In this document: in pieces, positions 23,571 to 34,829 of the stretch
How positions within the stretch are numbered: the stretch's first letter is position 1
How the letters are laid out: every line of letters begins with the position of its first letter
NCBI RefSeq assembly: GCF_004362825.1
Contig: NZ_SNXZ01000007.1
Location: 248,001 to 312,000 of the forward strand
DNA from: Labedaea rhizosphaerae
GTDB lineage: Bacteria > Actinomycetota > Actinomycetes > Mycobacteriales > Pseudonocardiaceae
DNA length: 64,000 nucleotides
Direction: 5' to 3'
Position numbers and translations under genes: made by a program
Notes under the pieces: generated by a model
Database searches by the model: none
Seen by the model: the letters and a program-made list of their open reading frames with translations, nothing else
What the model was told of the DNA's origin: nothing

Positions 23571-24764
23571 TCACCGGGTCAGGCGCAGCGGCAGCTTCGC
23601 GAGCATGTTCAGGTTGAAGTGTTCCTGGTACGGCGGGTTGTCGTCGACCAGTTCGATCTTGCGGTAGCGGTCCAGCAGCATGCGGAACAACGTCCCCGCC
23701 TCCACCATGGCGAGCATCTTGCCCATGCAGTGGTGCGGGCCCGCGCTGAACGCCAGTGACTTCACGCCGGTGCGCCCCAGGTCCAGCTGGTCCGGGTCGG
23801 GGTAGCGCTCGGGATCGCGGCCCACCGCGTCGAAGGCCACGAACACGGCCTCGCCGGCCGGGATCGTCTTCTCGCCGAGGGTCAGGTCCTCGGTGAGGAT
23901 GCGACACGCGAACCGGGCCGACGGGTCGAAGCGGGACAGCTCCTCGATCGCGGTGCCCATGAGGGACGGTTCCTCGCGCAGCCGGCGCATCGCGGCCGGC
24001 TGGCGCAGCAGGGCCAGCATGCCGTTGCCGATCAGGTTGGCGGTGGTCTCGTGGCCGGCGTTGTACAGCAGGCCGACGTTCGCCGCGGTCTCGTCCTCGG
24101 TGAAGTCCTCGGCGGCGTGCGTCATCATCGAGATCATCGTCTCGACCGGCTCGGCGTGGCGCGCCTCGTTCATCCGCTCGACGATGTAGGCCCGGATCCT
24201 CGGTTCGGCCTTGTTCATCGCGATCAGCCGTTGCGGCGAAATCGTCCGGTCGATGACGTGCCCGACCGGTTCGCTCCAGGTGCGGAACACCTCCCGGTCG
24301 GCTTCGGGGATCCCGATGAGTTCGCTGACCACGGTGATGGGCACCGGGAACGCCAGCGTGCTCATCAGGTCGACCTCGCGGGAATCGTCGATGCCGCTCA
24401 TCAACGTTTCCACGATGTCGGGCACGCGGGCGCGCATTTTGTCGATCATGCGTGGGGTGAACAGTTTGCCGATGACCCGGCGCAGCCTTTTGTGGGCCTC
24501 GTGGTCCTGCATCAGCATCCATTTGCCGGAAGCCTTGATGACCGGGCTGGTCGGCCCGCCCCGTGCCTTGGCCCAGTTCTCGTTGGCCGGGAAGTTGCTG
24601 GACGAGCCGGAGTGCTTCAGCAAGGTCTCGGCGTCGTCGTAGCGGAACAACATCCAGTACCCGTGGGGCGTCTTGTGCACCGGGTCCGTCTCGCGGAAGC
24701 GCCGGTAGTACTCGAACCGGTCGGCCCGCAGCTCGGGATCGTTGAAATCGAAGTACTTGGTCAT
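23571..24764 (-). CDS. Cytochrome P450 hydroxylase
   Basis: This bacterial class I P450 of about 397 residues probably oxidises the polyketide. Landmarks are the I-helix oxygen-binding motif AGHETT, the K-helix ExxR within EELSR, and the heme loop FSAGPHHCMG with the Cys ligand. The chosen start is ATG 24764, preceded by GGTGG. An in-frame ATG at 24776 and a further one at 24797 would add short N-terminal tails. The gene points back toward the glycosyltransferases and is transcribed from an AT-rich region of about 240 bases. It needs ferredoxin and a reductase, neither of which is encoded nearby. Substrate and position of attack are unknown. Confidence 0.95.
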   Translation of the reverse strand: MTKYFDFNDPELRADRFEYYRRFRETDPVHKTPHGYWMLFRYDDAETLLKHSGSSSNFPANENWAKARGGPTSPVIKASGKWMLMQDHEAHKRLRRVIGKLFTPRMIDKMRARVPDIVETLMSGIDDSREVDLMSTLAFPVPITVVSELIGIPEADREVFRTWSEPVGHVIDRTISPQRLIAMNKAEPRIRAYIVERMNEARHAEPVETMISMMTHAAEDFTEDETAANVGLLYNAGHETTANLIGNGMLALLRQPAAMRRLREEPSLMGTAIEELSRFDPSARFACRILTEDLTLGEKTIPAGEAVFVAFDAVGRDPERYPDPDQLDLGRTGVKSLAFSAGPHHCMGKMLAMVEAGTLFRMLLDRYRKIELVDDNPPYQEHFNLNMLAKLPLRLTR

Positions 24765-24797
24765 GACGCCACCCATCAGGGGAGAACCGAGATACAA

Positions 24798-25003
24798 CCA
24801 ATAATCGACCGGCGGGCCGCGCCGGTCAACCGTCGAACGGTGTTAACGTGATATTTGCTCGACAATTTTTATAACCCCTATCCGAACCCCTGCCGACTAT
24901 TATGAGATGAAGTTCTCAATCTCACTCTGTGTGTTACGGCACCCGTCATTTTCTGACATTCTTCGGGTGCGTCAGTACGACGAATCACAACACGGAGGAA
25001 AGT
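24798..25003. promoter_or_regulatory. AT-rich divergent intergenic region
   Basis: About 200 bases between the P450 gene and the small secreted-protein gene are clearly lower in GC than anything around them, with runs such as AATTTTTATAA near 24863-24875 and TATTATGAG near 24898. This is where divergent promoters would be expected. I cannot assign -10 and -35 boxes with confidence. Confidence 0.45.
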
Positions 25004-25399
25004 ATGAAGCGAATCTCCCGTGCGGTCCTCGTCGGTGTCGGGGTCGCCGCCGCGGGTGTGTTGGCCGTCGCCGGTCCGGCGTCGGCGGCAACCGCACCGG
25101 TCACCGCCACCCAAGCGGCCGCGGACTTCTGCACCGCGAGCACGTCGGGCAGCACCGTCAACGGCAGCTGCACGCTGAGCACGCCGCTCGGCAACTTCGG
25201 CTCGACCTTCAGCGGTACCGTCCAGGCCGACGGCAACGCCTCGGGTGACATCACGCTGAACGCCGGCATCTTCGGCAACCAGCACGGCACGTGGACCGGT
25301 GGTCCGTTCCTGCCGGGGCAGACGGCCACCGTGAACTACACGGTGTCCACCCCGGTCGGTCCGGTGAGCGGTTCCTTCCAGGTGCCGATCTCCGGCTGA
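25004..25399 (+). CDS. Small secreted protein of unknown function
   Basis: This 131-residue precursor starts at ATG 25004, which has a strong GGAGGAAA ribosome binding site seven bases upstream. It has a clear Sec signal peptide: a basic start (MKRISR), a hydrophobic core (AVLVGVGVAAAGVLAV) and an AxA cleavage site near residue 28 (PASA). The mature part of about 100 residues is rich in Gly, Ser and Thr and has two Cys (DFC and GSC) about 16 residues apart that could form a disulfide. It probably folds as a small beta sandwich. I do not recognise the family. It is followed by a strong hairpin and seems to be monocistronic, sitting between the P450 and the ethylmalonyl-CoA gene. No link to the pathway is visible. 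Confidence 0.8.
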   Translation: MKRISRAVLVGVGVAAAGVLAVAGPASAATAPVTATQAAADFCTASTSGSTVNGSCTLSTPLGNFGSTFSGTVQADGNASGDITLNAGIFGNQHGTWTGGPFLPGQTATVNYTVSTPVGPVSGSFQVPISG

Positions 25400-25421
25400 G
25401 CCGACGGCGAGACGTCTGCGG

Positions 25422-25456
25422 ACAGTGCCCGGCCGCCCCTGGTGGCCGGGTACTGT
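25422..25456 (+). terminator. GC-rich hairpin after secreted-protein gene
   Basis: ACAGTGCCCGGCC pairs with GGCCGGGTACTGT, a 13-pair stem with one G-U pair and a nine-base loop. It begins 22 bases after the stop codon and lies between convergent genes. There is no U-tract, as is usual for actinomycete terminators. Confidence 0.55.
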
Positions 25457-25458
25457 GC

Positions 25459-25530
25459 GTACCCGCCATCGGGATCGCGCCGCCGGCGCAGGGCGTGCCC
25501 GCCATGGGGATGGCGTTGCCGGGACAGGGG
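25459..25530. repeat. Two 36-bp imperfect tandem repeat units
   Basis: Units 25459-25494 and 25495-25530 match at about 28 of 36 positions, both starting GT(A/G)CCCGCCAT. The period is a multiple of three, and on the minus strand each unit would encode an xAIPMAGT-type peptide, but no convincing gene covers it. It sits in the convergent gap after the hairpin and looks like an intergenic repeat element. Confidence 0.5.
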
Positions 25531-25585
25531 AGCAGGCCCGACCGCGCGTGCGGCGGAACTCTCTTCGTCCGAAGTGGAGCATCGC

Positions 25586-28120
<2,535 letters not shown>

Positions 28121-28230
28121 CAGACACCTCCCGCCGCACGAATGGCCTCACGCGCACGCTAAGCAGGTCCGCGGACGGGCAGCACCCCTAGCGCCCCTGC
28201 CGGAAGCCCCTACCGCCCGGTGGACAGGTC

Positions 28231-28250
28231 TGTCCAGGTTTGTCCAGGCG
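28231..28250. promoter_or_regulatory. TGTCCAGG direct repeats, 10-bp period
   Basis: TGTCCAGG occurs at 28231 and 28241, exactly one helical turn apart, and an inverted partial copy (GGACAG) lies at 28223. The site is in the divergent gap between the ccr fusion and the decarboxylase-like gene. The same motif with the same period occurs near 33732-33767, so it is a candidate operator of a shared regulator. Confidence 0.45.
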
Positions 28251-28316
28251 GGCGGTTCGCGCCCCGGCACGGCGGTAGCTTCGGTGAAGCGCTTTGCCGG
28301 CAGAACGGGGTGCCGC

Positions 28317-29321
28317 GTGGTGGGTCGGGGATCGAGGTCGGCGGTGGGCCGCCGGCGCAGGGTGGTCGTGGCGGGTGGCGCCGGCTTCCTCGGTGGACAC
28401 CTGTGTGCCAGGCTCCTGGCGGACGGCTACGCCGTGGTCTGCGTGGACAACTTCAGCACCGGCCGCGTGGACAACGTCGCGGAACTGGTCGACACGCCTG
28501 GGTTCGAACTGCTGGAGCACGACATCGTGGCCGGGGTTCCGGTGACCGGGTTCCTCGACGCGGTGGTGAACCTGGCGTGCCCGGCAAGTCCCCAGGACTA
28601 CCTGCGGATGCCCATCGAGACCTTGCGTGCCGCGTCCGCGGGCACCCTCGCCCTGCTGGAACTGGCGAAGGCGACCGGCGCGCGGTTCGTGCAGGCGTCC
28701 ACCAGCGAGGTGTACGGCGATCCGCTCGTGCACCCGCAACGGGAGGACTACTGGGGCAACGTCAACCCGATCGGGCCCCGTGCGGTGTACGACGAGGGCA
28801 AGCGGTTCGGTGAGGCGGCCTGCGCGGCGTTCCGGCGCGAACACGGCGCGGACTGCGGCATCGTGCGCATCTTCAACACCTATGGGCCGGGCATGCGCAC
28901 CGACGACGGGAGGTTGATCCCGAACCTGGTCACCCAGGCGCTCGCGGGTGGCCCGCTCACCATCCACGGGACGGGGGAGCAAACCCGCTCGCTCTGCTAC
29001 GTGACGGACACGGTGGACGGTCTGGTGCGCATGATCGAGGGTGACCACCCGGGGCCGGTCAACATCGGCAACGCGACCGAGCTGACCGTGCTGCAGATCG
29101 CGAGGGTGGTGCAGGACCTGATCGGCGTGCGCGCGCCGCTGGTGCGGCTGCCCGCCATGGCGGACGACCCACGCACGCGCAAGCCCGACATCCGGCTGGC
29201 CGAGCGCGTGCTCGGGTGGCGTCCCCGCACGGACCTGCGTGAGGGGCTGCGCCGCACCATCCGGCACTTCGCGGATCGGCGTGATCCGGCCGTCGCCGAT
29301 CGGGGCACACGGACGCGCTGA
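28317..29321 (+). CDS. UDP-glucuronate decarboxylase-like SDR (NDP-sugar enzyme)
   Basis: This extended SDR of about 334 residues resembles UDP-glucuronate decarboxylase/UDP-xylose synthase. Visible are the NAD loop GGAGFLGGHL, the family hallmark DNFSTG, the LACPASP stretch, TSEVYGDP, the active-site pair in YDEGK (Tyr-x3-Lys) and the RIFNTYGPGM loop. The C-terminus is the usual GWRP-type substrate-binding part. The start is uncertain: GTG 28317 or 28320 fits the domain boundary, while the frame is open far upstream. It would produce UDP-xylose or a related pentose that one of the three glycosyltransferases could use. A UDP-glucose dehydrogenase is not encoded in the window. A dTDP-glucose dehydratase-like role is less likely given the sequence pattern. 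Confidence 0.8.
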   Translation: MVGRGSRSAVGRRRRVVVAGGAGFLGGHLCARLLADGYAVVCVDNFSTGRVDNVAELVDTPGFELLEHDIVAGVPVTGFLDAVVNLACPASPQDYLRMPIETLRAASAGTLALLELAKATGARFVQASTSEVYGDPLVHPQREDYWGNVNPIGPRAVYDEGKRFGEAACAAFRREHGADCGIVRIFNTYGPGMRTDDGRLIPNLVTQALAGGPLTIHGTGEQTRSLCYVTDTVDGLVRMIEGDHPGPVNIGNATELTVLQIARVVQDLIGVRAPLVRLPAMADDPRTRKPDIRLAERVLGWRPRTDLREGLRRTIRHFADRRDPAVADRGTRTR

Positions 29322-29386
29322 GCTGAGTGGTCTGAGGCTGGGCGGTCCGCGGAGGCTGGGCAGTCCACTGTGGCCGGTCGGGCACC

Positions 29387-30949
29387 TCAGCTGGGGGTAG
29401 GCCGCGACTCCGGCGAAACCGGTTCGGCGAAGGGGCGCAGGAGCCCGGGCACCGCGTCGAGGGCCAGCGCGACGCCGTCGGCTTCGCCGATGTCCGGCAC
29501 GCTGTAGGCGCCTCTGCCCGCGGCGGTGGTGGCGGTGACGGTCATCAACCCGGTGCGGCGCTGGAACCACGTCCGCCTGATCCGCCAGCCGATGATGCCG
29601 TCCCGTTGCAGCGCCACGGTTTTCGTGTCCAGCGAACCCGTGCGGCTGACGAGGTACCGCTCGGTCAGCGCGTGCCCGAGCCGCCGGTAGCGGTCCACCC
29701 CGAGCCACGCGGCCGCCGGCAACGCGACCAGCCACGCCAGCGGCAGGACGAGCGGCCAGTCCCAGGCCGCCACCGTGAGCAGCAGCGCGGCCTCGACGAG
29801 CACCGCCGCGCCGACGGCCCGCACCAGCCTGCGGGCCAGCGCCCGCCTCGGGTGCCTGGTCAGCTCCGCCGAGGTGGGTGGCTCGGGCAGGCGGAGCACC
29901 TCGGCGACCACCCGGTGCGCCTCGGCGCGTGGGGCGGGCGGGAGCAGCAGCGAACCGCCTTGTTCCTTGCCGAGCCCGGTGGTCACCGCCGACACCTTCG
30001 CGCCGTGCCCGGCACGAAGGAGCATCGGCTCGCCGACCTGCACGCCACGCAGCCGCTTCTCTTCGATGGAAACGGACCTGGTGGTCAGCAGCCCGCGGGT
30101 CACCCGCACCGTCCCGTCGGCCTGCCGGGTCAACCGGTAGCCCGCGTACTGCAGGACGTACTTCAGCAGCGAACCCAGCACCGCGAGCACCAGCACCACC
30201 GCGATGGCCACCGCGACCACGAGCACCAGGGAACTTTCCCGCGCCCAGCGCACGACTTCCTTGACCGCGGCCATCCGGCTGATGCGCACGTCGACCTCGT
30301 TCGCCGCGTTCACCAACACCCCGATCACCGCGCCGATGCTCAGCAGCCCGGACAGGCTCAGCGGCGCGAACCGCAGCCACGACCGGTGCAGCGTGGCGAT
30401 CGCGGTGCTCCGCGCCTCGGCCGGCGCGGTCTCGACCGCCGCCTCGCGGTGCCCGACGCCGCGCTGCAACAGCACCACGCGCAGCCGCTCCGCTTCGGGC
30501 ACGGGAACGGCGTCGAGCAGCAGCCCGTCGGCCTTGCCCTTCGCGTGCTGACCGGTGCCGATCCGGATGGCGGACAACCCGAACAACCGGTGGCCGAACT
30601 TCGCGGTCAGGTCCGCGGTGCGGATCCGATCCCGCGGCACGGCCTTGCGCTTGCGCGACAGCAGTCCACTGTGGAGCTCGACCTGGCTCTCGCTGATCCG
30701 GTACCGGGTGGTGAGCCAGCTGAACAGCCCACGCAACACGAGCAGGACGATCACCGCCAGCGACAGCAGCACCCGCCAGGCGTCGCCGGTCCCGAACACC
30801 AGCAACGCCACCAGGACCGGGACGAACCCGACGATCTCGTGCAGCGGGCGCACCACCAGCATCCGCGCGTCGAGCCGGCCCCACTCGGGTGCGGGCTCGA
30901 CGTGGTCGGGGGCCTTGGGCAGCCCCGACAGGCCCGTCGGCCCGCTCAC
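29387..30949 (-). CDS. Membrane protein with tandem bacterial PH domains (YdbT/DUF304-like)
   Basis: This 520-residue membrane protein contains repeated bPH2 (DUF304) modules interleaved with pairs of transmembrane helices, as in Bacillus YdbT. An RYRISESQVELHSGLL stretch and the later RLTRQADGTVRVTRGLL and RYLVSRTGSL stretches are the recurrent PH-domain beta strands. The start is GTG 30949, which overlaps the stop of the shorter PH-domain gene (GTGA). In the known YdbS/YdbT pair the two proteins work together at the membrane, and in Bacillus they are linked to bacteriocin resistance; here that is inference only. It is downstream of a GH15 gene on the same strand and is not obviously part of the polyketide cluster. 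Confidence 0.87.
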   Translation of the reverse strand: MSGPTGLSGLPKAPDHVEPAPEWGRLDARMLVVRPLHEIVGFVPVLVALLVFGTGDAWRVLLSLAVIVLLVLRGLFSWLTTRYRISESQVELHSGLLSRKRKAVPRDRIRTADLTAKFGHRLFGLSAIRIGTGQHAKGKADGLLLDAVPVPEAERLRVVLLQRGVGHREAAVETAPAEARSTAIATLHRSWLRFAPLSLSGLLSIGAVIGVLVNAANEVDVRISRMAAVKEVVRWARESSLVLVVAVAIAVVLVLAVLGSLLKYVLQYAGYRLTRQADGTVRVTRGLLTTRSVSIEEKRLRGVQVGEPMLLRAGHGAKVSAVTTGLGKEQGGSLLLPPAPRAEAHRVVAEVLRLPEPPTSAELTRHPRRALARRLVRAVGAAVLVEAALLLTVAAWDWPLVLPLAWLVALPAAAWLGVDRYRRLGHALTERYLVSRTGSLDTKTVALQRDGIIGWRIRRTWFQRRTGLMTVTATTAAGRGAYSVPDIGEADGVALALDAVPGLLRPFAEPVSPESRPTPS

Positions 30950-31437
30950 GTGGCGTCCCCGCGAGTGGCCTGCGTGGTCTCGGTGAGCTCGTCGACCAGT
31001 CGCACGGCGTCGTCGTGGTCCAGGCCCGCGATCTCCAGCGGCCCGGCCGCCGACGCGGTGGTGACGGTGACCGTGGCGAGCCCGAGCAGCTGTTGCAGCG
31101 GTCCACGGTTGGTGTCGACGGTCTGGATGCGTGACGCGGGCGCGACCCGCCACTCCTGGCTGAGCCAGCCGGTCAGCGTGTACACGGCCAGCTCGGTGAA
31201 CTCCCAGGAGTGCACCCGGTAGCGCCACTGCGGCATGACGGCCACGTACAGCACCGCGAGCCCCGCGGTGATCGGCAGGGTCCAGCGCATCAAGTCCAGG
31301 TCGGCGAACAGCAGCAGCGCGACCTGGACGATGATCAACCCGGCGCACTGCAGGACAGCGCGCAGCGTCCACCACAGCAACGCCTTGCGGCTGACGCGGT
31401 GCCGCGGCGTGCGCAGCCGGAGTTCGGTGGCGGTCAT
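30946..31437 (-). CDS. Short PH-domain membrane protein (YdbS-like)
   Basis: This 163-residue protein has two transmembrane helices (residues ~25-65: LLWWTLRAVLQCAGLIIVQV and the following AVLYVAV segment) and one bacterial PH domain. The domain is recognisable from RYRVHSWEFTELAVYTLTG and from RIQTVDTNRGPLQQLLGLAT, the conserved core of the DUF304 family. ATG 31437 is the first start after the GH15 stop, 37 bases away. The gene overlaps its larger partner by four bases. The pair layout (short, then long) is the same as in ydbS-ydbT operons. Function is unknown beyond membrane association. Confidence 0.87.
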   Translation of the reverse strand: MTATELRLRTPRHRVSRKALLWWTLRAVLQCAGLIIVQVALLLFADLDLMRWTLPITAGLAVLYVAVMPQWRYRVHSWEFTELAVYTLTGWLSQEWRVAPASRIQTVDTNRGPLQQLLGLATVTVTTASAAGPLEIAGLDHDDAVRLVDELTETTQATRGDAT

Positions 31438-31474
31438 CCCGCCAGTGTGCCGAAATCGGGCCGCGGGCGTTCGG

Positions 31475-33655
31475 TCAGTGACCGCAGACCGGGCTCGCGT
31501 ACCGGCACGCGACCGGCTGCGGGGTCTCGACCGGCACCCGCTTGTCGATCGAGGCGGCCAGCCGGATGAACTGCGCGTGCGTCCAGGCCAGCGGCATGGC
31601 CGAGAACGTCGGCGTGCCCGGCTGGAACGGTCCGGTGCCCGAGGGCGGCTGGTCGTCCCACACCTGCTCGGGCAGCAGCCAGCTCGACGTGTCGCGCGAG
31701 CGGGCCATCGTGTCCAGGTAGGCACGGGCGTTCAGCCCCGCGGCCAGCCGGTACTCGCCGCGTTCGCCGGTGAGCAGGGGCCACCCGCGACCGTGCGTGA
31801 TGCCGGATCCGGTGTCCGTGGGTTCCCACTGCGAGCCGTCCGCCTTCTCGCCGTAGCCGTCGAAGCTGGCCCGGTGCCAGAACGGGCCGTTCGGCGTCTC
31901 GTAGCCGAGTTGCCGGTCGACGACGTCGAGCGAGTTGACGATGCGCGGGTCGCCGGGCGCGAGCACGCCGAGGCGGACGAGTTCCAGGAAGCTCGGGTCG
32001 ACGACCTTGCGCTGGTCGATCAGCGGGCCGCCGTCGGAGAGCTGGAGCTCGGTCGCGGCATCGGCGTCGCCGTCGGGCGTGATGCGCAGGAAGTACGGCT
32101 TGGCGCTGTACGGCCCAGTGGTGGTGACCGTCCACTTGCCGAGGCTGTCGCGCCAGGAGTCCGCCACCGCCAGGTACCGCCGCGCCCGGGTGTCGTCGCC
32201 GTTCTCGCGTGCGATGTCGGCGCCGGTGACCAGACCGGAGATCTCGGCGGCGATGGTCGCGGGGGAGTAGCCCGACGCGTTCTCCCACCGCTCGCCCGGG
32301 GTGCTCGGCCCGTTCGTGACCACGTAGTCCTCGGCCTTGCGCACGTGCTGCCAGTCAGAAGGACCCGTACGGCCGAGTTGCGCGGCGAGCACGGTCGGGA
32401 ACGACACCTCGTCCATCTGCAGCCCGCCGAACACTGCCTCGCCGGAGAGCCGGCTGTTCTGCGGGTAGGACCCGTCCGGTCGCTGCTGCACGTCGAACAG
32501 GTAGTCCAGCGCGCGGTCGGCGGCGCCCCGGTCGCCCATCGCGAGCAGGGCGGTGGCGATCTCGTACTGGTCGCGCGACCAGACCGCGTGGTAGACCGCC
32601 AGCGACTGCAGCACGTTGGCCCAGGCCCACGGACGGCCGGGCGAGGCGACGAAGCCGCCGCGGTAGGTCTTGTCCTCGCTGCCCGCGAGCACCATCTGCG
32701 AGACGTGGTACTCCGTCGCCCACTTGCGGGCCGCGTGCGGCACCGGCGCGAGCGTCGCGAGGTACTTGTGCCACCCGGCGGCGTAGTGGGCCAGGGCCGG
32801 GGCGAAGCCGGCGTCCAGCGAGGACTTCGCCGTCGACAGCGCCTCGGTGGTGCTTGACCCGAAGCCTATGGCGAGGGTGACGTGCTGCCGCCCGGCGAGA
32901 CCGGTCAGGCTCGTCCGGCCGGTCTGCACGACGTTCCCGGGCTTGTCGGCGGTGTAGGTCCAGTCCATCCGGTGGTCGGCGGCCAGATCGGTCCAGCCGT
33001 CGCTGGCGCCCTGGTAGCCGCTCGACGTCCTGGTGAACCCGCCCGAGACGAGCACCGCGTCGCTGTTCGTCCCGTCGCCCGCGACCAGGGCACCGCCCTG
33101 GGTCTTGCCGGTGTCGTCGTCGCCGGTCATCGACAGGGCGGGGTCGTGCAGGACGTACACATGGTAGGGCTGCCCGGTCAGCGAGCGGAAGTCGATGTCG
33201 ACCAGTACCGTCGAGCGAGCCGGATCGGTCGTGTAGGTCTTGGTGATGACGTACTTGCCGGATTTCGCGCGGTCGGTCTGCCGGTAGGTGAGGCTGCGCG
33301 GGTCGAGCAGACGCACCTCGTGGGTGGTGTCGGTGCTCTCCCGGTCGGTGAACGTGCGCCCGTCGGTGACGACGAGCTGGGTGTCGCGGGTGCTGGGCGT
33401 GTCGATGCGCGGGTAGTAGATCTCGCTCATCTCACCGGCGTGCAGGGTGAACCAGACCTTGCTGGCCGTGCCCCTGGCCGTGCCGAAGCCGGCCTTGTCG
33501 CCGGGGACCCAGTCGCTGGCGGTACCCGGAGCACCGGGCGCCGGTCCGCTCGACGCGGCCGCCTGAGCCGGTCCGGTGGCGATTCCGAGCGACACGACCA
33601 GAGCCGCCGCCGCGCCGGCTGTGACGCTTTTGCGAAGTAATCGAGGCGTCTGCAC
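31475..33655 (-). CDS. Secreted GH15 glucoamylase/glucodextranase-like hydrolase
   Basis: This 726-residue exported glycoside hydrolase has a Sec signal peptide (basic MQTPRLLRKS, hydrophobic core, PAQA cleavage near residue 32). The N-terminal beta-sandwich domain begins WFTLHAGEMSEIYYPR, a pattern typical of bacterial GH15 enzymes. The (alpha/alpha)6 catalytic domain includes AVWSRDQYE, the first catalytic-acid region QMDEVSFP and the late GERGEYRL loop with the second Glu. It would release glucose from starch-like or dextran-like polymers outside the cell. It is probably a primary-metabolism gene unrelated to the clusters, although its start lies opposite the aldo/keto reductase gene across the TGTCCAG repeat region. 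The C-terminus ends in VCGH, with two Cys that could pair. Confidence 0.92.
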   Translation of the reverse strand: MQTPRLLRKSVTAGAAAALVVSLGIATGPAQAAASSGPAPGAPGTASDWVPGDKAGFGTARGTASKVWFTLHAGEMSEIYYPRIDTPSTRDTQLVVTDGRTFTDRESTDTTHEVRLLDPRSLTYRQTDRAKSGKYVITKTYTTDPARSTVLVDIDFRSLTGQPYHVYVLHDPALSMTGDDDTGKTQGGALVAGDGTNSDAVLVSGGFTRTSSGYQGASDGWTDLAADHRMDWTYTADKPGNVVQTGRTSLTGLAGRQHVTLAIGFGSSTTEALSTAKSSLDAGFAPALAHYAAGWHKYLATLAPVPHAARKWATEYHVSQMVLAGSEDKTYRGGFVASPGRPWAWANVLQSLAVYHAVWSRDQYEIATALLAMGDRGAADRALDYLFDVQQRPDGSYPQNSRLSGEAVFGGLQMDEVSFPTVLAAQLGRTGPSDWQHVRKAEDYVVTNGPSTPGERWENASGYSPATIAAEISGLVTGADIARENGDDTRARRYLAVADSWRDSLGKWTVTTTGPYSAKPYFLRITPDGDADAATELQLSDGGPLIDQRKVVDPSFLELVRLGVLAPGDPRIVNSLDVVDRQLGYETPNGPFWHRASFDGYGEKADGSQWEPTDTGSGITHGRGWPLLTGERGEYRLAAGLNARAYLDTMARSRDTSSWLLPEQVWDDQPPSGTGPFQPGTPTFSAMPLAWTHAQFIRLAASIDKRVPVETPQPVACRYASPVCGH

Positions 33656-33731
33656 CTAGGACCTGTACCCCGAACCTAACAAGATCACCCAAACAATTTG
33701 CGGACCGGTTCCGGTCGACGGCGTGCGAGGC

Positions 33732-33767
33732 GTCCAGCCTTGTCCAGAGTTGTCCAGGGTTGTCCAG
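33732..33767. promoter_or_regulatory. Four GTCCAG direct repeats, exact 10-bp period
   Basis: GTCCAG occurs at 33732, 33742, 33752 and 33762, the last three within TTGTCCAG. The array lies about 75 bases upstream of the aldo/keto reductase start and about 80 bases from the divergent GH15 gene. One copy per helical turn suggests cooperative binding of a regulator on one DNA face. The motif matches the pair at 28231-28250. Confidence 0.5.
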
Positions 33768-33839
33768 TCCACGGCTCGGGACCGGGTCGGCTGGCCTTGA
33801 CTGTGGGCCAAGCCGCTTTCTTCGCCGCAACCGTCGGGG

Positions 33840-34823
33840 GTGCAGCAAATGGCGCTGGTCCAACGCGTACTGGCAGACGGAAGACAAGTCAGTCCTTTGT
33901 GTCTTGGTGCGATGTGGCTGGGCACCAGGGTCGATGAAACGATCTCGTTCGCAATCTTGGATCGATTCACCGAAGCGGGCGGAACGCTGATCGACACCGC
34001 CGACAACTACGCCTACTGGCTGGACAACGGCGCGGGTGGCGAAAGTGAAGCGGTCGTCGGACGGTGGCTTGCCAGCCGGCGTGCACGCGACCGCGTGGTG
34101 CTGGGCACCAAGGTCGGTGCGTTGCCCGCGGCGCGGGGGAGCGGCCCCGAGGGCCTGTCCCCGCAGGTGATCCGTTCGGCACTGGAGGACAGCCTCCGCC
34201 GGCTGCGCACCGATCATGTCGACGTCTACTGGGCCCACATCGAGGACCGCGCCACACCACTCGCGGACACCGTGGGCGCGCTCGCCGACGCGGTCGACGC
34301 GGGCAAGGCCCGGATGCTCGGCGCCAGCAACCACGCCACCTGGGCCGTGGAGCGAGCACGCACCCTGGCCAGGGCCGACGGCCGCGCGGGCTACTCGAAC
34401 CTGCAGTTGCGGTACTCCTACCTCCAGCCCCGCGTCCACGCCCCGCTGCCGAGGCACGGACACCTGCACGCCACGGAGGAGACGCTCGACTACGTCAGGT
34501 CCGAGCCGGACCTGACACTGTGGACGTACAACTGCTTGCTGGCCGGCGCCTACGTCCGGGCGGACAAACCGATGCAGGAGGCGTACGAGCACCCGGGCAC
34601 GGCGGCGCGCCTCGCCGCGCTGCGGGAAACCGCCGACGAGCTCGGTGCGACGGTCAACCAGGTCGTGCTGGCGTGGCTGCTGCGCACGCCGAAGCTGATC
34701 CCGATCATCGGGATCAGCACCGTCGCGCAACTGGATGAACTGCTTGGCGCACATGACGTGGAGCTGACCGAGGACCACGTCAAACGGCTGGATTTCGCGG
34801 ACTCGTGCGAGCCGCCCGATTGA
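33840..34823 (+). CDS. Aldo/keto reductase
   Basis: This aldo/keto reductase of about 327 residues has an (alpha/beta)8 barrel and is NADPH dependent. Visible features are the N-terminal LGAMWLGT strand, the catalytic region DTADNYAYW (Asp and Tyr), a Lys in GTKVGALP, the DHVDVYWAHIED stretch, and the C-terminal IPIIGISTVAQLDELLG cofactor loop. The start may be GTG 33840 or ATG 33849; a GGGGG purine run lies just upstream of either. Related enzymes appear both in deoxysugar pathways (3-ketoreductases) and in general detoxification. The gene stands alone between GH15 and a convergent dioxygenase. The shared upstream repeat with the sugar enzyme at 28317 is the only hint of a link to the polyketide sugars. 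Confidence 0.9.
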   Translation: MQQMALVQRVLADGRQVSPLCLGAMWLGTRVDETISFAILDRFTEAGGTLIDTADNYAYWLDNGAGGESEAVVGRWLASRRARDRVVLGTKVGALPAARGSGPEGLSPQVIRSALEDSLRRLRTDHVDVYWAHIEDRATPLADTVGALADAVDAGKARMLGASNHATWAVERARTLARADGRAGYSNLQLRYSYLQPRVHAPLPRHGHLHATEETLDYVRSEPDLTLWTYNCLLAGAYVRADKPMQEAYEHPGTAARLAALRETADELGATVNQVVLAWLLRTPKLIPIIGISTVAQLDELLGAHDVELTEDHVKRLDFADSCEPPD

Positions 34824-34829
34824 TCGGCG

